39,403 nt of DNA. It comes from Bacteroidetes bacterium QS_3_64_15 (GTDB lineage Bacteria > Bacteroidota > Rhodothermia > Rhodothermales > Salinibacteraceae). The stretch spans positions 1-39,403 of the forward strand of contig PXTN01000110.1 of NCBI GenBank assembly GCA_003022565.1, read 5' to 3'. Positions within the stretch are counted from its first letter, which is position 1; each line of letters starts with the position of its first letter. Positions 15,892-24,216 of the stretch are shown here, piece after piece. Under the pieces are notes generated by a model. It did no database searches and had not been told where the DNA came from. It was given only the letters and a program-made list of their open reading frames with translations. The position numbers and the translations under genes were made by a program.

Positions 15892-16865
15892 CAGTATTCC
15901 GGCGTCTGCTCCTCGCGGAGGGATTCCAGAATGGCCAGGTAGCTCTCGTGCCGCTCCGTATGGACGTCGCCCCGCTCTACGGCCGCCTTCACGGCACAAT
16001 CGGGCTCGTGGTCGTGGGTGCAATCCGGAAACTGGCAGGCATTTACGTACGGTTCGAGATCGGGAAAGTAGTGCGCAAGATCCTTCGGATGCACGTCGTG
16101 CACCCCGAACTCCCGGATGCCGGGCGTGTCAATGACATACCCTTCATTCGAGAGAGGGTGCAGTTCGGCATGGGTCGTGGTGTGGGTTCCCTTCTCGGTC
16201 TTGGCACTCACGCGGCCCGTTCTGAGGTCGAGGTCCGGCTCGAGGGCATTGATTAGGGTAGACTTGCCGGTGCCGGACGGCCCGGTGATGGCGTTGATCT
16301 GCGCCTTAAAGGCATCGTTGAGCCGATCGAGGCCGTCTCCCTCCGTGGCGCTGGTCGTCACCACGGGATAGCCGAGCTCGGCGTACCGGAGGTGAAAGTC
16401 CATCACGTCCGGCTTGTCGGCCTCCGTCATGAGGTCAATCTTGTTCATAATGAGACCTGCCGGAATGTCGCAAGCGGCTGCCGCGACGAGCAAGCGGTCG
16501 AGGAAACGCGCGTTCAGGGCGGGGAGCCGGACGGCCTGCACGCTCCAAATGCGGTCGACATTCGCGACGAGGATGTGCTCCTGGCCTTCTCGCGGTCCCG
16601 CCGCCCGCCGACTGAGCTTGTTGGTCCGATCGTGGATCTCCGTGATGAGGCCGGTCTGGTCCTCCTCGGTCATTCGGATCGTGACCCGATCCCCCACGGC
16701 CACCGGATTGGTCACGTCCTGCTCTGTGAGACGGAATTTCCCCCGAAGCCGCGAGGAGATGGTCCGGTCCCCCACCTGAACGTCGTACCAGCTCCCGGTC
16801 GAGCTCGTGACAACCCCGTTGAGATGAGGGGCGTCAGAATCGACCGCCGTTGAGGAGGAAGCCAT
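15891..16865 (-). CDS. rsgA: Ribosome small subunit-dependent GTPase A
   Basis: 324 residues from the ATG at 16865; an earlier in-frame ATG exists, but the extra 29 residues are not family-like. RsgA is a circularly permuted GTPase that checks late 30S maturation. An OB fold comes first (VTSSTGSWYDVQVGDRTISSRLRGKF). The G motifs follow in permuted order: MNKID (G4), TSATEGDG (G5), GPSGTGKST (G1), GTHTTTH (G2) and DTPGIREFG (G3). The C-terminal zinc site is CQFPDCTHDHEPDCAV with three Cys and His. All key residues are present and the length is normal. It is convergent with topA. Confidence 0.96.
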   Translation of the reverse strand: MASSSTAVDSDAPHLNGVVTSSTGSWYDVQVGDRTISSRLRGKFRLTEQDVTNPVAVGDRVTIRMTEEDQTGLITEIHDRTNKLSRRAAGPREGQEHILVANVDRIWSVQAVRLPALNARFLDRLLVAAAACDIPAGLIMNKIDLMTEADKPDVMDFHLRYAELGYPVVTTSATEGDGLDRLNDAFKAQINAITGPSGTGKSTLINALEPDLDLRTGRVSAKTEKGTHTTTHAELHPLSNEGYVIDTPGIREFGVHDVHPKDLAHYFPDLEPYVNACQFPDCTHDHEPDCAVKAAVERGDVHTERHESYLAILESLREEQTPEY

Positions 16866-16986
16866 AGAAGGAGAAGGGTGGGGAAACCATCCGCTTTCAG
16901 TATGCGTCCACGTCACAGGCCTCAACAGGGTTTGCGTTGAGGCACCGATCACCGAACGGGGTCTTTCCTGAAACAGTTCGTTGCTT

Positions 16987-17256
16987 ATGTCGACCGACGA
17001 TTCCTACGACCGAGTGCGCCACGACTTCGAAGAGCTCGAGGTGGAGAAGCAGGCTCAGTTTCTCATCGAGGCGTCGGCGTCGACGCTGGCGAAGGGCATT
17101 GAACAGGTGGGGCAGGTGCTTGCCGACGAGCTTGGGGATGTCATGCACCGAGCCGATCGATCGTCGGCCTCCTCTAGCAGGGCCGGACCTGGACCTGCAG
17201 AGCCGGAAACGGCTCAGCGACAGGCCCCGAAGAATGGCTCCTCGACCGACACGTAA
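16987..17256 (+). CDS. Small helical protein of unknown function
   Basis: 89 residues from the ATG at 16987, 121 nt upstream of which rsgA starts in the opposite direction. Residues 5-57 look like an amphipathic helical bundle (DRVRHDFEELEVEKQAQFLIEA, then LAKGIEQVGQVLADELGDVM); the rest is a Ser/Pro/Ala-rich, probably disordered tail. No signal peptide or membrane segment. I do not recognise the family. The next small gene follows after 63 nt on the same strand and is also helical, so they may be expressed together. Confidence 0.6.
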   Translation: MSTDDSYDRVRHDFEELEVEKQAQFLIEASASTLAKGIEQVGQVLADELGDVMHRADRSSASSSRAGPGPAEPETAQRQAPKNGSSTDT

Positions 17257-17319
17257 CCGGCAGGGACCCGGCTCCGAGATTGCCGTATACTGCTCGTATC
17301 CATCGACGCCCCTTCCGCC

Positions 17320-17565
17320 ATGTCCCGAGAGCGCCCCACTGAGCGCCGCGAGCCCCACGATCTGAACTGGTTTGGAAAAACGGTCTACCTGGGCGGGACG
17401 ATGCTCCGACTCACGGCGAACTTGGTCGACGCGACGGCCGATCGGGTCTCCAAGATTGCCGCCGAGTCGAAGGAAGCGCTTGACCGCGAGCTCGACCCCA
17501 ATGTCGAAGATGCCCGGGTGATTGAGGAATACTCCCGCTCGGATCCGGTGGACGAAGAGGAGTGA
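17320..17565 (+). CDS. Small charged helical protein of unknown function
   Basis: 81 residues. A basic N-terminus (MSRERPTERREPH) is followed by LNWFGKTVYLGGTMLRLTANLVDATADRVSKIAAESKEAL, a likely helix with a weakly hydrophobic face, and an acidic tail. No recognised domain. It lies 63 nt after the preceding small gene and converges on the hybrid histidine kinase gene across 210 nt in which I see no clear terminator. Kept as a gene because its composition matches the acidic, halophile-like coding pattern and the other frames here do not. Confidence 0.55.
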   Translation: MSRERPTERREPHDLNWFGKTVYLGGTMLRLTANLVDATADRVSKIAAESKEALDRELDPNVEDARVIEEYSRSDPVDEEE

Positions 17566-17775
17566 ATTCGTCTCCCCCAGAACTCTTCGCATCTCTACTC
17601 CTCGTGGGTCGATAATGAATCATCGAAGAGAACGACCTCATCACGGAGATGGTGCTCGGCTGGGCCCCTCCTCTACCCGGACCGATCAGCACGTGCGTTC
17701 ACACCGCCCGGCTCCTGGTGCGGATCCAATGGTGGAGCAGGGGCGCTCTACAGAACACGTACTCCCGGGGAGGAG

Positions 17776-19665
17776 CTAAGGCGCAGAGGGCACGTGGTTT
17801 TGAATGGCCGTCTCCAGGTCATCCCGCTTGAAGGGCTTGGAGAGGATGTCGTCTACTTGATCATGGGCGGTTTCGGTCTCGGTGTAGCCGGTAAGCAGGA
17901 TGATGGGCAGGCCGGAGCGCATCTCCTTGATCTTTCGCGACAGCTCGGCCCCGGTCATCTCGGGCATCCCAAAATCGGTGAAGACGATGTCGTAGTCATT
18001 CTCGGCGAACATCGAGAGTGCGTTGGCACCGGACGACGCCTGGTCGACCTCGTACCCATTCAGCGTTAGAAGCCGGGTCACGGTCGATCGAACCATTTCT
18101 TCGTCGTCGACCACGAGAACCGATACCCCCTTGGGGGACGTCTCTTCGGGCTCGGCGGGCGCGTCCTCGACCGGCGGAAAGGCAAGGGTGAACTGCGTTC
18201 CGCTTCCCGGCTCGGAGGCCACGTCGATCTTCCCTTCGTGCTCCTGGACGATTCCGTAACTGGCCGCCAGGCCCATTCCGGTCCCCTCGTCTCCCTTCGT
18301 GGTGAAGAGAGGCTCAAAGATATTTTCTTGAACCTCGTCGGTCATGCCAATTCCAGTATCGCCCACGGTGGCGCAGACCCATCCCTCCTCATTGACGAAG
18401 GTCTCGAACCGGAGCGTGCCGCCCTCCGGCATGGCCTGGACGGCATTGAGGATGAGGTTGACGAACACCTCCCGGAGTTCGGAGGCCACACCCAGAATGT
18501 CCGGGATGTCCTGAAGGGTGGTCTTGAGCGAAATCTCGATGCCCTCCTGGCGAGGTTCGTTGTACCAGTAGGGTTCCGTGAGCGTAATGCACTCTTCAAT
18601 GAGGTCCGTCAGGTCGACGGGCTCGAAGTGCTGCTGGGTATCGTCGCGGATGTACCGCTGAAGCTTTTCGATGAGGGCTGCGCCGTCCTCCGCAGTTGTT
18701 TCGATCGACTCGATCGAGGTGTGAATGGAATCACTCAAGGGTGCGTGCTCAGCCTCCTCCTTAAGGAGTTCGATGTGGCCGACGAGGCCGCTCAGCAGAT
18801 TGTTCAGGTCATGGGCCACCCCCATCGTCATTCGCCCGAGGGTCTGCATTCGGTGCCGCTGGGTTTGACTGAGCATCCAGGAGGGGGGCTCTGCCAACAC
18901 CTCTCCACTCGCCGTGACGGGCTGGAAATTATCTTTTTCTCCCTCCGAACCGTCGTGCACAGGAATAAAGTGGAGTAGAATTGGAAGGGGCTCGTCCCGG
19001 TGGTGCGTATGGGCCGACACGAGTCGATTCGTCACGAGAGAGCCCTTCCGGGCCTCCAGGACTGCCGATTCCGCCAGGCTCTGGTCCTCGTCGGACAGGC
19101 GTGCCCAGGGACGGTCGGTGGTGCCAAGAATGGAGGTCCACGGCTCGTTGCAGTGCACCGCCTCTCCCGAGAGCGAGAAGGTGGCCGTAAGAAGCTGGGG
19201 CTCGACAGTGGGGAGGGAATCAGAGGGGGTCTCGTCGAGAGATGCATGCCCATTTTCCGGACCGAGATCGGCGTCCGTCCCGGCAGCATCCACAGACGCA
19301 GTGCGTTCTCCGGGAGAACGGTCTAGCTCGATGTGTTCCTCGAGTGCCTCGAAAAGGCGCGTTGCGTTTTGTGGAGTAACAATGATTCGGCTCTCCAGAC
19401 GCGCCCCCGGCACCCCCGGAATGATGCGAATGAAGTCGAACACGAACTCCTCGGGCGACCGCCGGACCATGACCGAGTTCGCGTAGCTCACGTCGGCGGC
19501 CTCTTCGTCGAAGTCCACGTCGATTTCCCGCGGATCATCCGGGAGCCCGTCGAAGTCGGGCATCCGAAGTCGGTCCTTCCGGAGGGAGTGATCAGGAGAA
19601 CTGCCGGGGCGTTTTGCCTCAGTGCCCATGAACACTTTGGGCAAGTCGGGGGTCGTGTCAGGCAT
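17776..19665 (-). CDS. Soluble hybrid histidine kinase with N-terminal DUF3467 domain
   Basis: 629 residues, no membrane segment or signal peptide. Residues about 58-114 match DUF3467: VSYANSVMVRRSPEEFVFDFIRIIPG, then ESRIIVTPQNATRLFEALEEHIE. Residues about 155-260 look like a PAS-type sensor (LTATFSLSGEAVHCNEPWTSIL). A HisKA domain follows with His285 in GVAHDLNNLLSG, then an HATPase domain with Asn407 (NLILNAVQAM), DTGIG at 436-440 and the GTGMGLA lid. The receiver domain starts at about 513 with Asp520/521 (VVDDEE), phospho-Asp564 (FTDFGMPEM) and Lys610. All catalytic residues are present. It lies 60 nt downstream of cystathionine beta-synthase on the same strand and may share its transcript. 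The DUF3467 fusion is unusual; the signal sensed is unknown. Confidence 0.93.
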   Translation of the reverse strand: MPDTTPDLPKVFMGTEAKRPGSSPDHSLRKDRLRMPDFDGLPDDPREIDVDFDEEAADVSYANSVMVRRSPEEFVFDFIRIIPGVPGARLESRIIVTPQNATRLFEALEEHIELDRSPGERTASVDAAGTDADLGPENGHASLDETPSDSLPTVEPQLLTATFSLSGEAVHCNEPWTSILGTTDRPWARLSDEDQSLAESAVLEARKGSLVTNRLVSAHTHHRDEPLPILLHFIPVHDGSEGEKDNFQPVTASGEVLAEPPSWMLSQTQRHRMQTLGRMTMGVAHDLNNLLSGLVGHIELLKEEAEHAPLSDSIHTSIESIETTAEDGAALIEKLQRYIRDDTQQHFEPVDLTDLIEECITLTEPYWYNEPRQEGIEISLKTTLQDIPDILGVASELREVFVNLILNAVQAMPEGGTLRFETFVNEEGWVCATVGDTGIGMTDEVQENIFEPLFTTKGDEGTGMGLAASYGIVQEHEGKIDVASEPGSGTQFTLAFPPVEDAPAEPEETSPKGVSVLVVDDEEMVRSTVTRLLTLNGYEVDQASSGANALSMFAENDYDIVFTDFGMPEMTGAELSRKIKEMRSGLPIILLTGYTETETAHDQVDDILSKPFKRDDLETAIQNHVPSAP

Positions 19666-19725
19666 GGAGATCGAGACGCGGCGTGTAGAGGGTGAAGGGA
19701 GGCTCGTCGGCTGCCCGCACGTCGG

Positions 19726-21132
19726 CTACGAGGCATTGTTGTTTCCCTGCCCGGCGAGCGCATTAATCAGGTCGCTTTTCGTGAGGACCGAGTACCCGTC
19801 GTCTGGGCCGTGATCAACGAGGACGGCGCCCGCATCCTCCTCCAAGTAAGCCGACAGGTGGTCGAGGTGCAGAGACGTGGGCACGACCGGAAAGGGCGTT
19901 CCCATGATTTTGCGAACCGGGGCCCCTCGCGACTCGGGATTTTCGATGAGGTGGTTCAGGATTCCAGTTTCGGTCACGCTGCCCACGACCTCGTGGTCGT
20001 TGTCGATGACGGGCATTTGGGAAATTCCTTTGTCGGTCATTTCCTCGATCACGTCGCCGAGCTCGTCGTCCGGGGACGCCGAGATCACGTCCGTCTGCTT
20101 CCGCCGGAGGTTCACCACCTCGTCGGCGGTGACGTCCGGCTTCTTCTCCAGGAATCCGTGGTTCCGCATCCACTCATCATTGTAGGTCTTGGAGAGGTAG
20201 CGGAATCCCGAATCCGGAAACAGAACGACCACTACGTCCTCGGGCGAGAGCTCGCTGCGATGGTCGTCGAGCCACTGTACAGTGCCTGCAAGCGCCATGC
20301 CGCAGGACTGCCCGATGAAGAGGCCCTCCTCCCGGGCAATCCGACGCGTCATCTGCATGGCAGACTTGTCCTCGACCTGAACGAAGTCGTCGACGATGTC
20401 GAAGTCCATGTTTTCGGGAATAATGTCCTCCCCTACGCCCTCCGTAAAGTAGGGGTGGATTTCGTCCTCGTCGAAGACACCCTCGTGGAAGTATTTGTAG
20501 AACGCTGAGCCGTTGGGGTCCACCCCGATGACGTCGATGTCCTCGTTCTGCTCCTTCAGGTAGCGAGCCGTTCCGCTGATGGTGCCCCCGGTACCCGCCC
20601 CGGCCACGAAATGCGTGATCTGCTCCTCGGTCTGCTCCCACAGCTCCGGCCCCGTCGTCTCGTAATGGACCTGTGCGTTGGAGGGATTGTCATACTGATT
20701 CAGGTAAATCGAGTTGGGAATTTCCTCGGACAGCCGACGGGCCACGGAGTAGTAGCTACGGGGATCCTCGGGCTCCACGTTGGTGGGGCACACGAGCACC
20801 TCGGCCCCGAGGCCCCGGAGCACGTCAATCTTTTCCTGGCTCTGCTTGTCGGTCGTGGTAAAGATGCACCGGTAGCCCTTGGCGATGGCGGCGATGGCGA
20901 GACCGGCCCCCGTGTTCCCGCTGGTGCCCTCGATGATGGTCCCGCCCGGCTCGATCAGGTTCTTCGCCTCCGCGTCCTCGATCATGCTAATCCCAATCCG
21001 GTCTTTCACAGACCCTCCGGGATTTAAGAATTCCACCTTGCCGAGGAGGGTGCAAGGGAGATCGCGGCCAATTTCGTTGAGTTCAACCAGGGGGGTGTCC
21101 CCGATGGTGCCGAGAACGCTGTCGTGCCACAT
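19726..21132 (-). CDS. cbs: Cystathionine beta-synthase (PLP enzyme with CBS-domain pair)
   Basis: 468 residues. Fold-type II PLP enzyme joining serine (or O-acetylserine) and homocysteine in transsulfuration. The PLP lysine is Lys43 in NPGGSVKDRIG. The substrate loop is EGTSGNTGAGLA (residues 68-79) and the phosphate-binding loop is GAGTGGT (177-183). The Ser of the PLP ring-nitrogen contact is in VLFPDSGFRYLS. The C-terminal region, about 345-460, is a pair of CBS domains (VISASPDDELGDVIEEMTDKG; PVVPTSLHLDHLSAYLEEDAG) of the kind that regulate the enzyme. There is no N-terminal heme region. A cysteine synthase with CBS domains is the alternative reading, but the YKYFHEGVFDEDEIHPYFTEGVGED segment favours CBS. 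Confidence 0.9.
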   Translation of the reverse strand: MWHDSVLGTIGDTPLVELNEIGRDLPCTLLGKVEFLNPGGSVKDRIGISMIEDAEAKNLIEPGGTIIEGTSGNTGAGLAIAAIAKGYRCIFTTTDKQSQEKIDVLRGLGAEVLVCPTNVEPEDPRSYYSVARRLSEEIPNSIYLNQYDNPSNAQVHYETTGPELWEQTEEQITHFVAGAGTGGTISGTARYLKEQNEDIDVIGVDPNGSAFYKYFHEGVFDEDEIHPYFTEGVGEDIIPENMDFDIVDDFVQVEDKSAMQMTRRIAREEGLFIGQSCGMALAGTVQWLDDHRSELSPEDVVVVLFPDSGFRYLSKTYNDEWMRNHGFLEKKPDVTADEVVNLRRKQTDVISASPDDELGDVIEEMTDKGISQMPVIDNDHEVVGSVTETGILNHLIENPESRGAPVRKIMGTPFPVVPTSLHLDHLSAYLEEDAGAVLVDHGPDDGYSVLTKSDLINALAGQGNNNAS

Positions 21133-21548
21133 GGGAGGCGGCGGGACGGTGAATGGCGCAGGCGAACGATGGAACCGCTTCTAGGCGAGGAGACGGAGCA
21201 GGACCTCGCCCGCCCAAGAGCGGGACCAAATCGTTTTTCCTTAACGCTGCGAACGCCGAAGAGTTGTCAGTTCCCCGGCAACGTTGCCCTCTGTGAAAAT
21301 AGTATGACGGACGAGGATTTCTGTGCGGATGCGTGTCTGCGTGTGGGCGTGATTGCACATGGGCGTCCGGGAGGGGGGAGAATGGGGGAATGGAGGCGCT
21401 GCCCGTCTCTTTTGAGTGCATCGATTCGCTGAGCTTTGCCCCAAGATCTAATCGTCCGCGGCAAAGTGAGTCCCTTCGTCCGTTCGTAAGAGGCAGACCT
21501 GTCCGGTGAAAAAAGGAACGGCCGGGAACTTCGAGGGGAGGACCAGCT
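21133..21548. other. Intergenic stretch upstream of cbs
   Basis: 416 nt between the end of the LptF/LptG gene and the start of cbs, both on the minus strand. No gene. The palindrome GGCAACGTTGCC is at 21276-21287. The region should hold the cbs promoter; no box is convincing and I see no strong terminator for the permease gene. Confidence 0.45.
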
Positions 21549-22634
21549 CTACGTCCGGACCCACCACAGCACGACCAGGGCGACGACGGCAAATGTGACG
21601 TGCGGCAGCCAGGCCGTCAGGGCTGGATTGAAGGCGCCGGCGTACCCAAGCGGCTCCGCGAGCTTCTGGATGGACAGGTAGACGAAGGCAATGAGCAGCC
21701 CAATGGCGAACCGCACGGCCTGTCCGCCCCGGCGCCGCACCGAGGCAATGGGCACTCCGATGAGAACCAGGATGAGATTGGCGAAGGGGTAGGCAAACTT
21801 GTTGTAGTAGGCCACCAGGGGGCGTTTCAGTTGGCCGACGCCGGAGCGACGAAGGGCCGCGAGGTACTCGGACGCCACTGGAATGGTCATGGCCGCCACG
21901 TCATTCTTCGACCGGGCCAGGTCGCGGGGGAAGATTTTCAGGGTCGTGTCCAGCGAAGCAAGGGTCTTTTTGTGCGGCCCCTTCCCCTTCCCAAAGGTGC
22001 GGCGCGTCACGTCCTCGAGGTGCCACGTGCCGAGTGAATCAGCCCACTCCATGCGGTTGGCGTCGATGCGGCTCGCCAGCCGGGAAGAATCTTTCATTTT
22101 CTGGAGCGAGACATTGTGGGCCCGTTTTCGGTCCACGTCGTAGTAGCCCACGGAGAGAATGCTATTCGGACCGTTTCGGCGATGGATCGTTGTGGTTTCG
22201 GTCGTCTGCTGGCCTGGGTTCAGATACTCGTTCTCGTAGCGGACCACGACCTCATTCGTCTTGGGGACGACCCAGCCGTTGAAGCCAAACATGAACAGGG
22301 TGACGCCGAGCCCCACCCCTACGTAGGGGCGCATGAGCTGGTACAGCGAGACCCCGGAGGTCTGCAGGGCTGTGAGCTGGAGCTCCTGCGCGAGGGTGCC
22401 GGTCAGGTAAATGCAGGAGAGGAATAAGGCGAGGGGAGAGGTGAGGCGAATGATTTCCGGAATATAGTTGGGGTAGAAGACCGTAAACACCTCCTGAATG
22501 GTGGCCCCCCGGTCGAGGAAGTCGTCGCTGTACTCGACCCAGTGCAGCACGATGAAAAACACAATCAGGGCCCCCACGAAGAAAACGAAGCCTCTCAGCA
22601 GCCGCTTTGTGATATGCCACTCGAAGGTCGTCAT
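21549..22634 (-). CDS. LptF/LptG-family permease (YjgP/YjgQ)
   Basis: 361 residues from the ATG at 22634, which sits directly before the family's opening MTTFEWHITKRLLRGFVFFV; the open frame upstream is not family-like. It has the usual layout: three N-terminal membrane helices (FVFFVGALIVFFIVLHWVEYSDDF; IRLTSPLALFLSCIYLTGTLAQ; VGVGLGVTLFMFGFNGWVVP), a periplasmic beta-jellyroll of about 150 residues (NGPNSILSVGYYDVDRKRAHNV), and three C-terminal helices (FANLILVLIGVPIAS and later). LptF and LptG draw lipopolysaccharide from the inner membrane with LptB and pass it to the Lpt bridge that ends in LptD, whose gene is also in this window. F versus G cannot be decided. It is divergent from sucC. 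Confidence 0.88.
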   Translation of the reverse strand: MTTFEWHITKRLLRGFVFFVGALIVFFIVLHWVEYSDDFLDRGATIQEVFTVFYPNYIPEIIRLTSPLALFLSCIYLTGTLAQELQLTALQTSGVSLYQLMRPYVGVGLGVTLFMFGFNGWVVPKTNEVVVRYENEYLNPGQQTTETTTIHRRNGPNSILSVGYYDVDRKRAHNVSLQKMKDSSRLASRIDANRMEWADSLGTWHLEDVTRRTFGKGKGPHKKTLASLDTTLKIFPRDLARSKNDVAAMTIPVASEYLAALRRSGVGQLKRPLVAYYNKFAYPFANLILVLIGVPIASVRRRGGQAVRFAIGLLIAFVYLSIQKLAEPLGYAGAFNPALTAWLPHVTFAVVALVVLWWVRT

Positions 22635-22980
22635 GGCGGAGGCGTACCGATGCGTGAGAACGTTCGTACAGGGGATTGCTTTTTGCATCTGAATTGGCTC
22701 TGTACTGCGCGAGTCGGGTGTGACCGTGATTGCGGACGGGCGTGTGGGCGTTCTCCACCTCGCACCGAACACGCCATCTCCCGCACTCCTCCGCTCTCTT
22801 CTCGCACTTCCTCTTTCCCCAAACTGTTTTTTACGGACCGGTAAACGCAGCGCTGAGAAGACGGCCGAGCCGCGGGCGCCTGCGAACACCACGCAAAAAT
22901 AGGGGGCGTGCCCTAGACCTTTTCGTCTCCGACCGTTTACTTGCCAACAAATTCAACGTTCATCCAATCCGCCCCACTCC
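22635..22980. other. Divergent promoter region between LptF/LptG and sucC
   Basis: 346 nt. It must carry promoters in both directions. The stretch just upstream of sucC (22930-22965) is AT-rich, with TTTACTTGCCAACAAATTC, and TGTTTTTTACGG lies at 22825-22836. I found no repeat and no clear gene. Confidence 0.45.
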
Positions 22981-24162
22981 ATGAAGCTCCACGAATATCA
23001 AGCAAAAGACCTCTTCCGAGACCACGGCGTTCCCGTTCCCGGCGGCATCGTGGCCGAGACGGTGGACGCGGCGGTGGACGCGGCGCGCCAGTTGAAAGAG
23101 GAGGAGAACGCCACGCTGTTCGTCGTAAAGGCGCAAATTCACGCCGGAGGGCGCGGCAAAGGAGGCGGGGTGAAGCTGGCCCACAGCATCGACGAGGTCC
23201 GCGAGCACGCCGACGCCATTTTGGGCATGAACCTGGTAACCCACCAGACCGGGGAGGAGGGACAGAAGGTGCGGAAAATCCTCGTCACCGAAGGCGTCGA
23301 CATTGAGCGGGAGTACTACCTAGGGGTGACCCTCGACCGCGAGAAGAGCATGAACGCCATCATGGTGTCTACCGAAGGGGGCGTCGACATCGAAACGGTT
23401 GCCGAGGAGTCGCCCGAAAAAATCCACAAGGTGTGGGTAGACCCCACGATCGGCCTGCAGCCCTTCCAGACGCGCCAGCTCGCCTTCGCAATGGATCTGG
23501 AGGGCGATGCGTTCAAGCAGGCCGCTTCGCTGATTCAGGGGCTCTATCAGGCCTTTAAAGAGACCGACAGCACGCTCGCGGAGGTCAACCCGCTCGTAGA
23601 GACGCCGGAGGGGGACCTGGCGGCCGTCGATGCCAAGGTCAACCTCGATGACAATGCGCTCTTCCGACACCCGCACCTGGAGGAGATGCGCGACCTCCAC
23701 GAAGAGGACCCGATCGAGGTGGAGGCCGGGGAGCATGGCCTCAGTTACATCAATCTCGACGGAAACGTGGGGTGCATGGTGAACGGCGCGGGGCTGGCCA
23801 TGGCCACGATGGACGTCATCAAGCTGGCCGGCGGCAAGCCCGCGAACTTCCTCGACGTGGGCGGCTCAGCGAGCGCCGAAACGGTAGAGGCGGGCTTCCG
23901 CATCATCCTGAAGGACCCGAGCGTGGAGACGATTCTCGTCAACATCTTTGGAGGCATCGTGCGCTGCGATCGCGTGGCCCGGGGCGTCATCGAGGCTGCC
24001 GAGAGCGTGGACATCGACGTGCCCCTGATCGTTCGCCTGCAGGGCACCAACGCCGAAGAAGGGAAGCGGCTTCTCGACGAGAGCGGCCTGTCGCTCCGCT
24101 CGGCAGTGCTGTTGAAGGAGGCGGCTGACGAAGTCACCGAAGCGCTGGGTATGCACGCATAG
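22981..24162 (+). CDS. sucC: Succinyl-CoA synthetase beta subunit
   Basis: 393 residues, the normal family length. With the alpha subunit (not in the window) it converts succinyl-CoA to succinate with nucleotide triphosphate formation in the TCA cycle. The ATP-grasp fold opens with [20 protein letters not shown], the nucleotide loop is [14 protein letters not shown], metal-binding and catalytic segments follow ([22 protein letters not shown]), and the CoA-ligase domain shows [28 protein letters not shown] and [19 protein letters not shown] or GTP specificity cannot be read safely. The gene stands alone and is convergent with lptD, with only 54 nt between the stop codons. Confidence 0.97.
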   Translation: MKLHEYQAKDLFRDHGVPVPGGIVAETVDAAVDAARQLKEEENATLFVVKAQIHAGGRGKGGGVKLAHSIDEVREHADAILGMNLVTHQTGEEGQKVRKILVTEGVDIEREYYLGVTLDREKSMNAIMVSTEGGVDIETVAEESPEKIHKVWVDPTIGLQPFQTRQLAFAMDLEGDAFKQAASLIQGLYQAFKETDSTLAEVNPLVETPEGDLAAVDAKVNLDDNALFRHPHLEEMRDLHEEDPIEVEAGEHGLSYINLDGNVGCMVNGAGLAMATMDVIKLAGGKPANFLDVGGSASAETVEAGFRIILKDPSVETILVNIFGGIVRCDRVARGVIEAAESVDIDVPLIVRLQGTNAEEGKRLLDESGLSLRSAVLLKEAADEVTEALGMHA

Positions 24163-24216
24163 TCCGATTTTCGGAGACGGGGCGCCGGCGCCTTCTGCCT
24201 GCCTCTCTGGGGTCGA

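Noticed and set aside
24181-24192. 12-bp palindrome GGCGCCGGCGCC between sucC and lptD
   Set aside because: It has no loop and no T tract, so it is not a credible terminator.
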